Part shown: piece after piece, positions 10,561-22,278 of the stretch
How positions within the stretch are numbered: the first letter of the stretch is position 1
Layout: every line of letters begins with the position of its first letter
Origin: Argyresthia goedartella
Lineage: Eukaryota > Arthropoda > Insecta > Lepidoptera > Argyresthiidae
Assembly (NCBI GenBank): GCA_949825045.1
Contig: OX463812.1
Span: forward strand, 4,076,661-4,140,660
DNA length: 64,000 nt
Direction: 5' to 3'
The notes under the pieces: model-generated
Told to the model about the DNA's origin: nothing
Databases searched by the model: none
The model's input: the letters and a program-made list of their open reading frames with translations, nothing else
Program-made: the position numbers and the translations under genes

Positions 10561-13500
10561 AGCCGCTTTCGGATGAGTGCCAACCGAAGTCGACAGTTCA
10601 AGACGGCACTACTAAAACTACCAAGTCTTGTCCTAAATCAAGTACTAAGTCGTGTCGTAAATCAAACGCATCTCAACTAAATATGTTGAGTCTTACTAAA
10701 TCTCATACATCTCGACCCAAAGAAGCGAGTCACACTGTATCTTATACTAAATCTTATGCATCTTGTCTCAAAGAGACAAGTCCCACTGTATCTTATACTA
10801 AATCTTATGCATCTTGTCTCAAAGAGACAAGTCCCACTGCATCTTATACTAAATCTTATGCATCTTGTCCTAAAGAGACAAGTCCCACTGTATCTTATAC
10901 TAAATCTTGCAAGTCATCTCAGCCCAAAGTGGTGAGTCACACAAAACCTTGCAATGCACCTCAGCCAACACTGTGTCAGAATAAGCAAAGTTCTACTATA
11001 CCTACTAAGTGGAGTCCCATCGTATCTACTAAATCAAGTAATGACACCCCTATCCAAATCCACTCTACTCACTCTAGCAAAAATGTGTCGCTACCCTATA
11101 CATACCTTAATACGGTACACAATGCTAAGCCTATCTGTTTCCTAGTCGACACCGGTGCAAGTGTCAGCATAATAAAACATCTATGCTTCACAAATAAGCC
11201 CAAACTCTCCTATGAAATCATCAAACTCAAAGGTGTATCTAAAGATAAGGATGCCTACACGGAAAGTCTAGGTACAATCGATTTACGATTTCATCTGCGC
11301 AAAGAAGCACTTTCGTTCAAATTCCACGTTATAAATGACGACGACATTGATTTCTCTTACGACGGAATCATTGGAAATGACTTTCTTAAGCATTTCAATG
11401 CTACAGTCGATTATAACACTAATCTCCTATCTCTTAAAGGGCACAATCTCCAAATCGAATTCAATGCACCTGTTTATATCATACCAGCCCGCTCCGAGCA
11501 AGTTATTGAATGCAATGTCTCAAATAACATCAAGGTGTTGTCTCATCTTAGAGAAGCTCTCGTCCTAGATCATACTATTTCAGATGGTGTATATGTATCT
11601 AATTGCATCGTAACATTGAAACCCAATCGAAGGGTCAATGTCTCTATCTTAAATACCACCGAATCACCAGTTCAAATAACTGATTTCAAAGTTCAACTAA
11701 CTCCTTTTGATGATACTACCTCTTCTCAAGTCTCTACAGAAACAATCCCTATCAACAAAATCTCTTCATCCCCATCTCAACGCTTAGAGCGCGTTCTTGG
11801 TCAAATTCGATATTCGCATCTCAATGAAGAAGAGAAAAAGGCTCTCTTGGATTGTTGCTCCGAGTACTCCGATATATTTTATCTGGAAGGAGACTCACTC
11901 ACATGCACCAATGCTATCAAGCATTACATAAATACCAAGGATGCTCCACCGATTAACGTCAAATCATACCGATTCCCTGAATGTCACAAATCCGAAGTAG
12001 AAAGTCAAATCCAGAAAATGCTCGAACAAAATATCATAAAACCTTCTATTTCTCCGTGGAGTGCACCAGTCTGGGTGGTCCCCAAAAAACTGGATGCCTC
12101 CGGCAAACTCAAATGGCGTATTGTCATAGATTATAGACGTCTCAGTGACGTTACAGTCAACGAAGTCTTTCCAATCCCTTTAATCACTGATATCTTAGAC
12201 CAAATAGGTCATTCAAAATATTTCAGTACCCTAGATCTCGTTTCAGGATTTCACCAATGTCCTCTGAATCCTTCAGATGCTGAAAAAACCGGATTTACCG
12301 TCATCAGTACAAACGGTACTTCAGGTCATTTCGAGTTTACTCGAATGCCCTTCGGATTAAAAAATGCGCCAAGCACATTCCAACGCCTCATGAACACGGT
12401 CCTTTCAGGACTGCAAGGACTCCATTGCTATGTATACCTCGATGACTGTATCGTATACAGCTCCGATCTCAATTCCCACATAGAAAAACTCAAACTCATT
12501 TTCAGAAAATTCCGTGAGTACAATCTCAAATTACAACCTGATAAGTGTGAATTCTTGAGGCAAGAAGTCACTTATTTAGGTCATATCATTACCGACAAAG
12601 GTGTCTCTCCGAATCCAGACAAAGTCAAAGCCGTGACTGATTTCCCCGTACCACGGAAACCTAAAGAAATCAAATCATTCCTAGGTCTCATCGGCTATTA
12701 TCGCCGTTTCATTGAAAACTTTTCCAAGCTCACAAAACCTCTCACATCTCTTCTAAAAAAGGATGTTGAATTCGTCTGGTCTCATGACCAAGATCAGGCT
12801 TTCCAAATCTTAAAGGAACAATTGACTTCAGCACCCCTGCTTCAGTATCCTGACTTCACCCAACCCTTCGTCGTCACAACCGACGCTAGTAATTACGCAA
12901 TCGGCGCGGTACTCTCTCAAAGGCCCCATCGGAAATGATAAGCCGATAGCTTATGCCTCACGAACTCTAAATAAGTGTGAAGATAATTATTCCACTACAG
13001 AAAAAGAGCTTTTAGCTATCCTATTCGCTGTGAAAACATTTCGCCCTTACATATACGGCTACAAATTCCAAATCGTCACAGATCATAAGCCCTTAACGTG
13101 GCTCTTCAATGTCAAGGATCCAGGCAGCCGTCTTATTCGCTGGCGCCTAAAACTCGAAGAATACGATTACGAAATCGTATATAAACAGGGTAAACTCAAT
13201 TCCAACGCCGATGCGTTATCTCGAATCCCAATCCATATCATTGATCAAAGCTCCCTTAACAACCTCACATATGAGGCCTACTTCAGAAAACAATTCACTA
13301 AAAACCTACCAGATTTTGATACTAAAATCGAAGAGCATACAGAGGCTCTGCACCACTCTAAAATCAAATCAATTGCATGTCCCATCTCATTAGACTTTGA
13401 TTCATCTATGCCCCACTGCGAAGAACTGATTAGTCAGCTAAACGACAGCAAAGCTGTTTTGAACGCCGAACGCGAAACATGCACCGTACAGTCGGTAACA

Positions 13501-14814
13501 AATAAAGATAAGATATATTATTTCTTGTTTACAAAAGTCCATCATTATGATGAGACGTCTTTTCGCATCATTTATAATGTGTTGCAAAAGCTGAGAGATA
13601 AAATTCTCGAAGTTAATCCAAATGAAACCGATATTGCCATCTCTGATCATCATTTTTCTGATCCCTTTCATAAACTGGCCTATACTAAAATCTACAACAT
13701 GATCGCTTATGTTTTCCACAGAACTAATATTAAAATACATATTTATAAAAATCAACTGATCTATCCTACTCCAGCTGAAATTCCACGAATCCTCAAAGAA
13801 AATCATGACTCCACTATCGCGGGTCATCCAGGCGTTAAACGAATGTTCAATCGCATCAAAGCCGCATATTATTGGAAGTCTATGCGCGCTGACATTGAAA
13901 GATATGTTAAAAATTGCAAACTCTGTCAGATAAACAAACCTCTTTGGGCTTGTAATAAAGCTCCTATGGAGATAACCTCTACTTCTACTAGACCTTTCGA
14001 AAGGCTAGCTCTCGACATTGTTGGCCCTCTACCCGACGCTGGGTTCCACAAATTCCGATTTATTCTTACCCTTCAGGACGACCTGACCAAGTTTTCATGT
14101 GTATATCCCATGATCTCCTCCACAAGCGAAGAATTAGCCCGAAACCTTGTTCACTTCATGTCACTATTTGGTATTCCCAAAACTATCCTAACAGATTTAG
14201 GAACATGCTTCACCTCCGAAATGTTTCGGCAGGTCACCGAAATCTTCAAAATCAAACCCCTATTTTCTACCCCTTATCATCCGCAAACAAATGGTGCCCT
14301 AGAACGTAGCCATGCTACCCTCAAAGAATACCTCAAATCCATCGTCAATGACAATCAAAATGATTGGCATTGTTTCCTGGCCACAGCCGTACTAGCATAT
14401 AATACTACTCCACACACTACAACACATTTTACGCCGTATGAACTCCTCTATGGTCATAAGCCATCTATTCCTAGTTCTCTCTATGAATCTAATAATTCAG
14501 TCACATATGACGAATATGTCCGAGCCCTGCAATACAGGATGAAGTTCAGTAGGGAAAGAGCCATTGAACATACACTAAGAAGTAAAAACATTTCTAAAGC
14601 CCACTATGATCAATCCACTCATAACGTCATTTATTAGGCAGGTGACATGGTCTATCTCAAACATCATCATCGATTATGAAAAGCACTGTCCCCAGTTTGG
14701 AAAGGTCCATTCAAAATTGTAAAGGTCAACGGAAAACATAACGTGACCCTAGCCATAGGCAGAAAACATGTGAAATATCATACCAAACTGATCAAACACC
14801 CTGCTGTTACTTGA
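10557..14814 (+). pseudogene. pol: Errantivirus pol: protease, RT, RNase H, integrase
   Basis: Entered by -1 frameshift from gag. After a repetitive Ser/Thr/Lys-rich N-terminus come an aspartic protease (LVDTGAS, DTG at 11148-11156), reverse transcriptase with VYLDDCIVYS (catalytic YLDD at about 12435-12446), RNase H with TTDASNYAIGAVL and an ADALSR end, and an integrase with an HHCC finger (H near HPGVKR, CKLC), DIVGPL and TDLGTCF catalytic Asp, and a Glu in the ALERSH region. A one-base insertion near 12917-12919 breaks RNase H, and the frame continues one phase over. TAG at 14635-14637 and TGA at 14677-14679 interrupt the integrase C-terminus, which ends at 14814. Otherwise the catalytic residues are intact. 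Confidence 0.9.
10689..10905 (+). repeat. 51-bp coding tandem repeat at pol N-terminus
   Basis: About four 17-residue units based on YTKSYASCLKETSPTVS lie in tandem upstream of the protease. They keep the reading frame and vary by a few codons, and are probably a flexible spacer. Confidence 0.85.
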
Positions 14815-14820
14815 AAACAT

Positions 14821-14835
14821 ACATTTTCTTTTCAG
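14821..14835 (+). promoter_or_regulatory. Env 3' splice acceptor
   Basis: A pyrimidine-rich tract TTTTCTTTTCAG ends at 14835, just past the pol stop at 14814. The env frame is open from the next base. It pairs in phase with the donor at 9422. Confidence 0.7.
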
Positions 14836-16742
14836 GTTATTACTTTGTCATGCTGCTGTCGCCGAGTTCGAAATTGGACCTATTGTCCATAGCCCGGGTC
14901 TATACTTTGACCCTGCAACAACAATACATTTCTATAACGACTTTTGGAAAGTCGTAACTCACGTAGATATTGTCTCGGTCCAGCCACATCTAAATACTAT
15001 TGAAAAAATGGTTCTAAAAACGTCCCTTCTATGTAACAAAATTCAACCCTACGAAATCAACCATTGTAAAGATATTGTCAGCCCCATCGAAGTATTGATC
15101 GAATCTAATTATGTAAAAGCAAACTCGTTATCTCATATTATTTCTGAAAATTCACCAATCCGCTCTAAACGGTCTTTAGAGTTCGGCGGTGAACTCTTAA
15201 AGTTCTTTTTCGGCACCCTAGATGCTGACGACGCTAGGAAGTATGATGCAGCTATCACTACTTGTCAGAATAGCGAAAAAGAGCTATTCAAGCTAATGAA
15301 AGACAACATACATATAGTTAAGTCCTCTATTAATTATTTTAATTCCACGATATATAGATTAAACGTAAATGAAAATAAGTTAAACTCTCAGATAAATAAA
15401 CTTAACGATATCTTAGCGCAAACCACTCGGAATAACGCTGAGTTGGTTTATCTTACTAGGCTTAATAATTTAGTTAATATTTTAGAAAGTTCACTACTAG
15501 CTCTCTCGAATCTGTTAGATACTATATTAAACGCTATTTTATTTGCTAAAGTTAATGTACTACACCCCTCTATTTTAAGTCCTACTTATTAGTACAACGA
15601 GCTATCAAAAATAGTCATCTTATGATCAAAAGACTAGATTTCCCAGGCTCTTTAAGTATAGAAAATATAAATAATATAATTTATGTTTCTAAATTAACTT
15701 CATACTATTATAACAGGAAGATTGTTTTTGTAATGGAAATTCCCCTTATCTCATCGATAAAGTACATGTCTTACAAGGTCATCCCTTTACCTACTCCTCA
15801 TAATGTAAACCAACCTACTACATTTGCTCTTATACAACCTACAAAGCCCTATCTTGCACTTACGGAAGATAACCTAAACTATGCTATGTTAGATAACCTT
15901 AACGAATGTAAAATTATAAGTTCCGTTTATTCAATTTGTCCTGCTGTATCAACATTTTCTTGTTTATCGAATCCATCCTGTGAAACTAGACTTATTACCG
16001 AAGTATCTCTGTCATTGCCAAAAGAATGTAATTCAAAACTTATCTATGGAGATCTAGACATTTGGCAAAAACTTACTAACAATAGATGGATATTTGTCCA
16101 ATCCAGAAATAATAAGTTTACTGTGAAATGTAACGATATCCTGTCAGACTCTATAATTTCAGGCACTGGTATACTAAAGCTATCTGAAGATTGTATTGGC
16201 TATTCTAAAACCACACAACTTATACCTACTACTGTACATACTTTTAGCTTTTCTAATCAACTTAAATCCGATTTTATCATAACCGAAGATGATTATTGTA
16301 ATAAACTAGTTTTAAATATAATTTAATAAATATTCATTTGCTAACTCCAATCTCGATGTCAAACATAGACTTAGATTCGCTGAAACACGCATCGCATCAG
16401 TTAAACGACTTAGAGAATGAAATTAATAAAGCTGAAAACGAATCACACATTGTAAAATATGGCAACTACTATTCCGGATTAACCTACTGTATAATTGCGT
16501 GTATAATTTTGTACTTCTGTTTCAAAGTCTATAAATACTTCTGTTGCAACCCAAACTCAAATTGTTGTATCCAGATATACAATCAGTGTAACACTAGAAA
16601 AACTGTAAGGCATAACGCTAAGCTAAGAAGTTCAATTGAGCTTTCAGACTTGACTAGTGATGAAGATGATAAGCCTATCAAATCACGGTCTATTGCAGAC
16701 TCTCAATTTAATATCAGTAATAGAAACTTAGCTCATAATTAG
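14836..16742 (+). pseudogene. env: Errantivirus envelope fusion protein (exon 2), two frame breaks
   Basis: Class I-type envelope protein related to insect errantivirus Env and baculovirus F protein, which mediates membrane fusion. The frame is open from the acceptor and begins with a hydrophobic stretch that would complete a signal peptide. A furin-type site RSKR (15161-15172) precedes the fusion-peptide region and a heptad-like helix. A stop at 15590-15592 with a one-base shift moves reading to 15622-16326, which holds a cysteine-rich domain, and a second shift near 16322-16330 leads to 16338-16742 with a transmembrane segment (about 16473-16545, YCIIACIILYFCF) and a cytoplasmic tail. The breaks remove the membrane anchor, so this copy is non-functional. 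Confidence 0.85.
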
Positions 16743-16849
16743 GAAAAGTTAGTATACTTTTACTATTTCATTTTTATTTCTTTTGTGTAATGTTTAATGT
16801 TAGACCCTTATTTCAATTTCGATTCATCTTTGGGATAAAGCTCCATCTT

Positions 16850-16859
16850 AGGGGGGAGG
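16850..16859 (+). other. Polypurine tract
   Basis: AGGGGGGAGG abuts the 3' LTR and would prime plus-strand DNA synthesis. Confidence 0.88.
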
Positions 16860-17158
16860 TGTTATGTCCTGGTATTGTTCCGTATTACTGCTTTGTCATC
16901 ATTTTACTTCCATTTTCCACAGAGCGCCATGCGGCTTTACCGAGTCTATAAAAGGGAAAAGCAACATGGGCTCCAGTCAGTTCAGATACAAAATTCATCC
17001 GGTGCTTAGGATTTCGGCGCATAAGTTCGCCTCGCGCTATAGTTAAAATAAGGTTTGAAAAGTACTTGTATTGTGAGTGTTTCAAGGAACTAATAAATCC
17101 TTTCTAGCTTATTAAAATCTTTTTTTTTAAAAAGACACTTTGGACGGGCCGCCTAACA
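16860..17158 (+). repeat. Errantivirus 3' LTR
   Basis: 299 bp, matching the 5' LTR apart from a handful of substitutions (for example in the segments after CAGAG and CATCCG). TATA at 16947 and AATAAA at 17092-17097. GAAC follows at 17159-17162. Confidence 0.93.
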
Positions 17159-17218
17159 GAACGCATGACGCCTGTTTGTACTTAGCTGCAAAAACTCAGA
17201 AAGTAAACATAAACCTAA

Positions 17219-17345
17219 ATGTTTACATACTGGCAAACGTTTACATATAAACAACCAAGACCTGGGAATCTTTTTTCTTTACCCCGAGTCGGGGATCGAA
17301 CCCGGAAACTCTCGGATGTTAGGCAGAGCCACAACCGTAAAAATG
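17219..17345 (-). mobile_element. SINE copy 2 (tRNA-headed)
   Basis: The minus strand reads GTGGCTCTGCC (box A-like), then GGTTCGATCCCC (box B), then a body with GGGTAAAGAAAAAAG and CCCAGGTCTTGG shared with the copies at 8391 and 40580. The spacing fits an internal RNA polymerase III promoter. Confidence 0.65.
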
Positions 17346-17349
17346 TGGC

Positions 17350-17770
17350 CATTTTTAGGGTTCCATACCCGAAGGGTTCCGAACGGGACCCTATTACTAA
17401 GACTCCGCTGTCCGTCCGTCCGTCCGTCCATCCGTCTGTCACCAGGCTGTATCTCAAGAACCAAGCTAGCTAGAGAGTTGAAATTTTCACAGATTATGTA
17501 TTTATGTTGCCGCTATAACAACAAATACTAAAAAACAGGATAAAAGAAATATTTAAGGGGGCTCCCATACAACAATTCTTTCAATACCACATACAAACTT
17601 ATGGATGCACCTGGTTACGTACATGGAGTGTGAAAGTAACCGCACCAATAACTTTGTAAACAATATTTTGCTGTGTAAAATCCAAACTATTCACTCCACA
17701 CCATCGCTTCCATTGAACGGTGGTACGGAACCCTTCGTGCGCGATTAAGACTCGCACTTGACCGGTTTTT
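17350..17770 (+). repeat. Common lepidopteran interspersed repeat
   Basis: The head reads AGGGTTCCATACCCGAAGG and is followed by ACTAAGACTCCGCTGTC and (CCGT)n. The tail reads GGAACCCTTCGTGCGCG, then ACTCGCACTTGACCGGTTTTT. I recognise both ends from repeats in many moth genomes. There is no coding frame and the class is uncertain. Confidence 0.65.
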
Positions 17771-18663
17771 AAACACATATCATGCTACGTGCTGCCCCTT
17801 TTTAAACCTCACGACTAAGGTTAGATCCCCCATAAAAGACTCAATAATAGATTAATTGAGGATTAGGATTGGCTAAAACTTATATGTATAACTATCTCAT
17901 AGAAGCGGGGACCCTCGGTCCCCTAATATGCCGTCATCATGCCATTTGACTATGAGCTGATGTCCGCTCGTAAATCGGGTAACCAGGCAAACTCTTCCCG
18001 TACATATCATAACTTTTACATACCCGACTTTTTTGCGATTCTGCAAAAAGAATCGCTTCAATAATGATTCGTACACGCGGCAGCCCCAATACAATTCTCG
18101 ATACGTTGGCAATTAGGATCGACAGCCCTATTATGAGACACTGGGTCGGTGTACATCTAGCTCCTAATAAAAAATGATGTACCTAACTGTGTTTTTCCTG
18201 ATTGCTTCATGTAAATAATTGATTTGTAATACGTGTGTGTAAAGTGGTTGTGTGTGAGGGTAGAGATATGTGTGTGGGGGTATGTTTGTATGTGTGTATG
18301 CCTATTAATTTAATTATGCTAAAGTAAAAATTTTATTTTGTATATTTTGTGTAAAAATATGGATTATTTATATCTGAAATAAATTGATAAATAAAAAAAA
18401 ACACACATATATCGCCCAAATTCAACTTGCAGGTAAAAAGCCTTCAACATATACCGAGGCCATGGCTAGCAGTAAAATCTGACGACAACTGCTTTATACA
18501 ACACAGGCTTGTTTTTAGTCCAAACTACTCGAGCTGATGCCCGCTCAGTGTGTAGGGGCAAAGCAGGGAGGTCTGACTTCTGGGCATCGGTAATTCCATT
18601 TGTTTTCCCTTCAAAAAAGTAATGTCATGCTACGTCACGTAATTGAGCACAACGCCTTAGGTA
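17771..18663. other. Unassigned sequence with a possible LINE tail
   Basis: 18230-18300 is a TG-rich tract and 18318-18410 is A+T-rich ending in A(9) after two AATAAA-like motifs. That could be the 3' end of a retroposed element. The remainder shows no supported feature. Confidence 0.35.
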
Positions 18664-18881
18664 CAGATGTAGTGAATAATCCTTTCCTTTCGTATTTCCT
18701 CTGAAATGTTCGTTTTTGTCTTACTACTTTGATACATTTGACATTGATAAATAAAGTATGCGATTTATTTGATACCTACACGTAATTTAATAATACAGTA
18801 ATTCATAGACACATCGGCACCATTCGGGTGTTATCGATGTTCCGAGTTTTGCCGATAGGAAAGGATTATTCACTACATCTG
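18664..18881 (+). mobile_element. 218-bp TA-flanked MITE, copy 1
   Basis: Ends start CAGATGTAGTGAATAATCC, and the first 25 bases are repeated inverted at the right end. TA lies on both sides (18662-18663, 18882-18883), as for Tc1/mariner-type elements. A near-identical copy is at 38723-38940. Non-coding. Confidence 0.9.
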
Positions 18882-18908
18882 TACACTACATAATACTTTT
18901 ATTATATA

Positions 18909-19011
18909 CTAGCTGATGCCCGCAACTTCATCTGCGTATTCCTGGGAATTAACATTTACCGAGAACGTTACCCTCCTTTTGGTGCAGTCGGAGAAAAAGT
19001 ATCCTATATGT
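18909..19011 (+). repeat. Interspersed repeat (CTAGCTGATGCCCGC family), left part
   Basis: Begins CTAGCTGATGCCCGCAAC and matches the reverse complement of 36680-36773. It breaks off near 19011 and resumes near 19815, so another sequence was inserted. The class (Helitron, LINE or other) is not settled. Confidence 0.6.
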
Positions 19012-19810
19012 TAATTAACCGAGCAAGCGAAGAGAGCAAAGGGCTCCATTTCGACAAGACAGGAGGCCGAATTTGCTTTAGTTTGTCTCTATGTCTGTGT
19101 GTCTGTCAGTTCCGGTCTAGGGACCGCAGTTTTCAAGCGATACTCACAAAACTCGGCACACGTGTTCCTTGAATTAAAAGATTTTTTGTCGAGAGCTTTT
19201 CACGATTTTCCCCCCGGGGGGGGGGGGGGGGGGGGGAGGGGGGGGTGTTTATGACGTCATTAATCTTTTGTATGTATTTGTTTTTTTCCTGAAACCTATC
19301 AAATTAAAGGGCTTCATGAGTCGGTTCTAAAAATATACTACACTATTACCTTTCGGCCGCCTGTTTTCTAAAAATCCAAGAAATCTTTTCAAAACATACC
19401 AAGTTTCGACTCCTCGAAGTAGGAGACGGATTATTAAAGTGGATCTATACAGACCATGGGAGTGAGTGAAATAAACTACAACTATTTTCGTGAAAAGTAA
19501 TAGATTGTATTTTAAATCGCAAAATGTAGTTTTCAAAGTTATCGGGGCGGCTACTTTACTACTTGATTTTGATTGAATCTAAAATACTTACCTATAAATT
19601 GGTTCACAGCCCCCCCTGTTAGCGAGGTCTATTGCCCAAAGGGCCACTTATTATAGATGTGGACGAATATGGTTTATTTGATCCCTTTTGGGCTCTAAGT
19701 GGCGGCTCTTAACGAAAATACAAAGACAAAAGCCCGATTTACAGCTTACGAAATATTACACGCTCCTAAATAAGTTTGAGGAACGGCAGCATTTTCGATT
19801 GAATTTGCCT
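19012..19810. repeat. Sequence inserted into the 18909 repeat, with long G run
   Basis: The left edge reads ACCGAGCAAGCGAAG and an internal part has TATGTCTGTGTGTCTGTCAG, both reminiscent of lepidopteran repeats. It contains C6 followed by G21-A-G8 at 19210-19245. No coding frame. Boundaries are approximate. Confidence 0.4.
19210..19245. repeat. C6/G21 homopolymer run
   Basis: Six C then 21 G, A and eight G. It can form a G-quadruplex or C:G hairpin and is a place where the assembled length may be wrong. Confidence 0.9.
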
Positions 19811-19955
19811 AGTTTAGCTCATAAACTATCTATGTGCTATTTTTTTTTTAATCATAGTAGAACGTGATTGAGGGACAGACACACATACATCCAAACATTC
19901 AAATATCCAAACATCTAAACGTCGCTACTTTCACATTGATAATATTAATTGGATT
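19811..19955 (+). repeat. Interspersed repeat (CTAGCTGATGCCCGC family), right part
   Basis: Continues the 18909 copy with CGTGATTGAGGGACAGAC and ACATCCAAACAT tracts, which match inverted at 36571-36640. Confidence 0.55.
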
Positions 19956-20039
19956 GTTTGAAACATTACAGAGATTTATGCTTCATACAAAGCAACGTCT
20001 GTGGCATTATGTACAATGTAATGGACATTATTAAATAAG

Positions 20040-20305
20040 GGGACTGTATTGGGTTAATCTCACTCAACATAGAACTCGCTGTTGATAATTTTATAGTTAT
20101 TTATCCCTGCTTATTATTTATAATGATTAATATTGTATTAATTGTATAAGTTACACACAACCAATTTGTGATAGAGATTTATAAATCGATCTGTGGGAGT
20201 TTCTTCGCCCTTCTCTCCTACAGTGTTCCAATGTAGAGAGGAGGTAAAAAATACGTTTACTAAGTAAATGGTAGGTATATCTACAGTTCCATAAAAAATA
20301 TATTT
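20040..20305 (+). mobile_element. LINE A 3' end, 5' truncated
   Basis: Matches the LINE A 3' UTR at 4259-4500 over its length, including GGGACTGTAT at the start and ATCGATCTGTGGGAGTTT. It has no coding part, as expected after incomplete reverse transcription. Confidence 0.8.
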
Positions 20306-20937
20306 TGATTACCCTCTGGGTAGATGTTCCATGTACAAAAACAAAACTCTAGACATTATAAAATCTCCCGCATTTTTTATATTATTTTAGAAATAAAAGG
20401 TTTAACAAAAATTTGTCCTGGGAATTTACAATTGAGCTGTTTTCGTTCCTAAGAGGAAAAATTGGACATTAACAATATAAACCAAAAAAATCCCTAGCTA
20501 CACTTTCGAGATCCCGTCGACTTAACAGCGTTGGATCATACAGTTACCTATTGTGCACATCAGCTTTACATTACCTTCGCCGTTAAGAGCGAGTTAGTCG
20601 CTGAGAAACAAAAAAACAGATTTCACTCGCGCATCTAGACAGGGTTTAGCCCCTGCGAATTTCAATGCGACGCGGCTAAACTCGCTCGAAACAAGATGAA
20701 TGATACTCTCTGCCTTACGTTAGTATTGTTGTATGGTTGAGTATCAGATCACTTACTTATCGTTCTTCTGTCAGTCCTTGTGATGAGTGCACTGCTAATA
20801 ATAGTGGCTAATATAATTACGTATGAAGCAAAGCAAATGGGTGTGACTCACCTAAACCAGTTCTATCGCCAAGCGCTCGGCATCATCTCTAGTAATGGGA
20901 TAGCCATCACTATCGATAATCTTGTCACAATGCCACG
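20306..20937. other. Unassigned; probably includes the LINE H 5' leader
   Basis: No open frame of interest. The right half lies just upstream of the LINE H ORF1 start, so some of it is likely its 5' UTR. Confidence 0.3.
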
Positions 20938-21913
20938 ATGGTTAAATATGTAACAAGAACATATTCTGCCGAAAGTCTTACAAGTGTAGGAAAAATACCT
21001 GCCGAAGACGACGTGGATACTTGGCGTAACCCCAAGCGTCGTGCTCCACCCCGAGTCCAGCCAACGAAGATCCTAAACATTCCAGTGAGTAAGTAATCGG
21101 TTTTCAAATCTCCGTTTTGAAAATGGTGAATGGTGAATTTCTCCCATGTGGCTCCCGAAAAGGAGACAAAGTCACCCTAAATACCCAATTATTATCATTG
21201 AGATCCCCGCAGACTGGACTCATGAAACCATCAAAACCCTGATATTATCCTATACTAAGAAATTTCACCTATCATTTAAAGGTCGCAACAAGGTAGCAGT
21301 CCACTGTTACTCCTCCATGAACCGCCAGGATATCAAGGACGGACTCATAACTAAAGAAGTTCCCTTCCACACATACAGTAGAAAGGACAAAAAATTGTCT
21401 AAATTCTAACGACCTAAGACAACTTTTCGTTGCCTTCCAGCCTCTGTCGAAAGTCTCATCTCCAAAGAACTTTCGAGTCTTGGCTACAAATATGCCACAG
21501 TCATGTAAATGAAGTTCAAAAACACTGATCCCACCTTATTTGATAAAATTACCAATTGACACTGACATGACGAAATTTAGCCAGTTGAAGCACTTATGTC
21601 ACAGTGTGATATCGATTCAACGTTTTAAGGCTATCCTAAAGATGCCAAACTGCAATCTCACTGCCCTTTGTGTGAAGTGCACGAAATACATTCCTCAAAG
21701 GAATGTCCAAAAATGGACAGTGCTCTCCCAGGCCGCTGCTGCAACTGTGATAAATATCACGCGGCTAACTACTCAAAATGTAAAGAGAGTATCGAATACT
21801 TGCAGCGCACCCAAAGAAGCCGGGGAACCAACTTAGCCAGTGTTGATAGCTCCGTTACAAAAGCTCCGCTCTTTATGAAATTGAATAATAAGCAAGCATG
21901 TGCAAATACTAGT
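20938..21913 (+). pseudogene. LINE H (Jockey-type) ORF1/gag-like remnant
   Basis: ATG at 20938 opens a frame with EDDVDTWRNPKRRAPPR, then stops. Later pieces at 21146-21409 (YPIIIIEIPADW...) and 21668-21925 restore the pattern of a Jockey ORF1 protein: a folded middle domain followed by retroviral-type knuckles, here CNCDKYHAANYSKC and a degenerate one before it. Such proteins bind the element's RNA. At least four stops or shifts are present. The sequence is cut at 21913 by a BEL/Pao insertion and resumes at 30444, so the two halves were once contiguous. Confidence 0.7.
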
Positions 21914-22218
21914 TGTACGGTGTAGTGGCCGCACGTCTTGAAGATGTTATCGGAAGTTATGTTTAAGCTCTGGTAGCTATGATGGGTTCTTTTAGTTGTT
22001 GTAGTTAGTTAGAGAAAGATCACCAAAGTTCAGTAAAGCACTATATTGTCACTTAATAACACGAAATACAGATAAATTAGGCAAGTCTTTCTTGGTAGAT
22101 GTTAACCCGATCAATATCGTATTGCTACTGCTTGTTTTTGTATAGGTACTAACGTCATGCTAAGTGCAACGCTAACAAATTAAAAGTAGGTCGTTATTAA
22201 TTATGTACAAACTGTACA
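21914..22218 (-). repeat. BEL/Pao 3' LTR
   Basis: 305 bp with TG...CA ends. On the plus strand it starts TGTACGG and ends TGTACA. Nearly identical to 30139-30443. Confidence 0.92.
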
Positions 22219-22278
22219 TCTTGGAAGCCCCAAGAAAAGATAAAAGTATGATAAGAAAGATTTGCCTTAACAATAAAA

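Larger units (their letters stand above)
8540..17158 (+). mobile_element. Errantivirus-type Ty3/gypsy provirus, full length but mutated
   Basis: Two 299-bp LTRs (8540-8838, 16860-17158) begin TGTTA and end TAACA and flank gag, pol (protease, RT, RNase H, integrase) and env in that order. The 4-bp duplication GAAC lies on both sides (8536-8539, 17159-17162), the size expected for Ty3/gypsy integrases. LTRs differ at roughly 6-8 positions by eye. Env carries a furin site and fusion-type domain like those of insect errantiviruses and baculovirus F proteins. Gag has two nonsense codons, pol one frameshift and two nonsense codons, and env two frame breaks, so this copy is defective. Confidence 0.93.

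Noticed and set aside
17215..17531. Overlapping frames on both strands
   Set aside because: They cross a SINE and a CCGT repeat; the frames reflect simple-sequence content.
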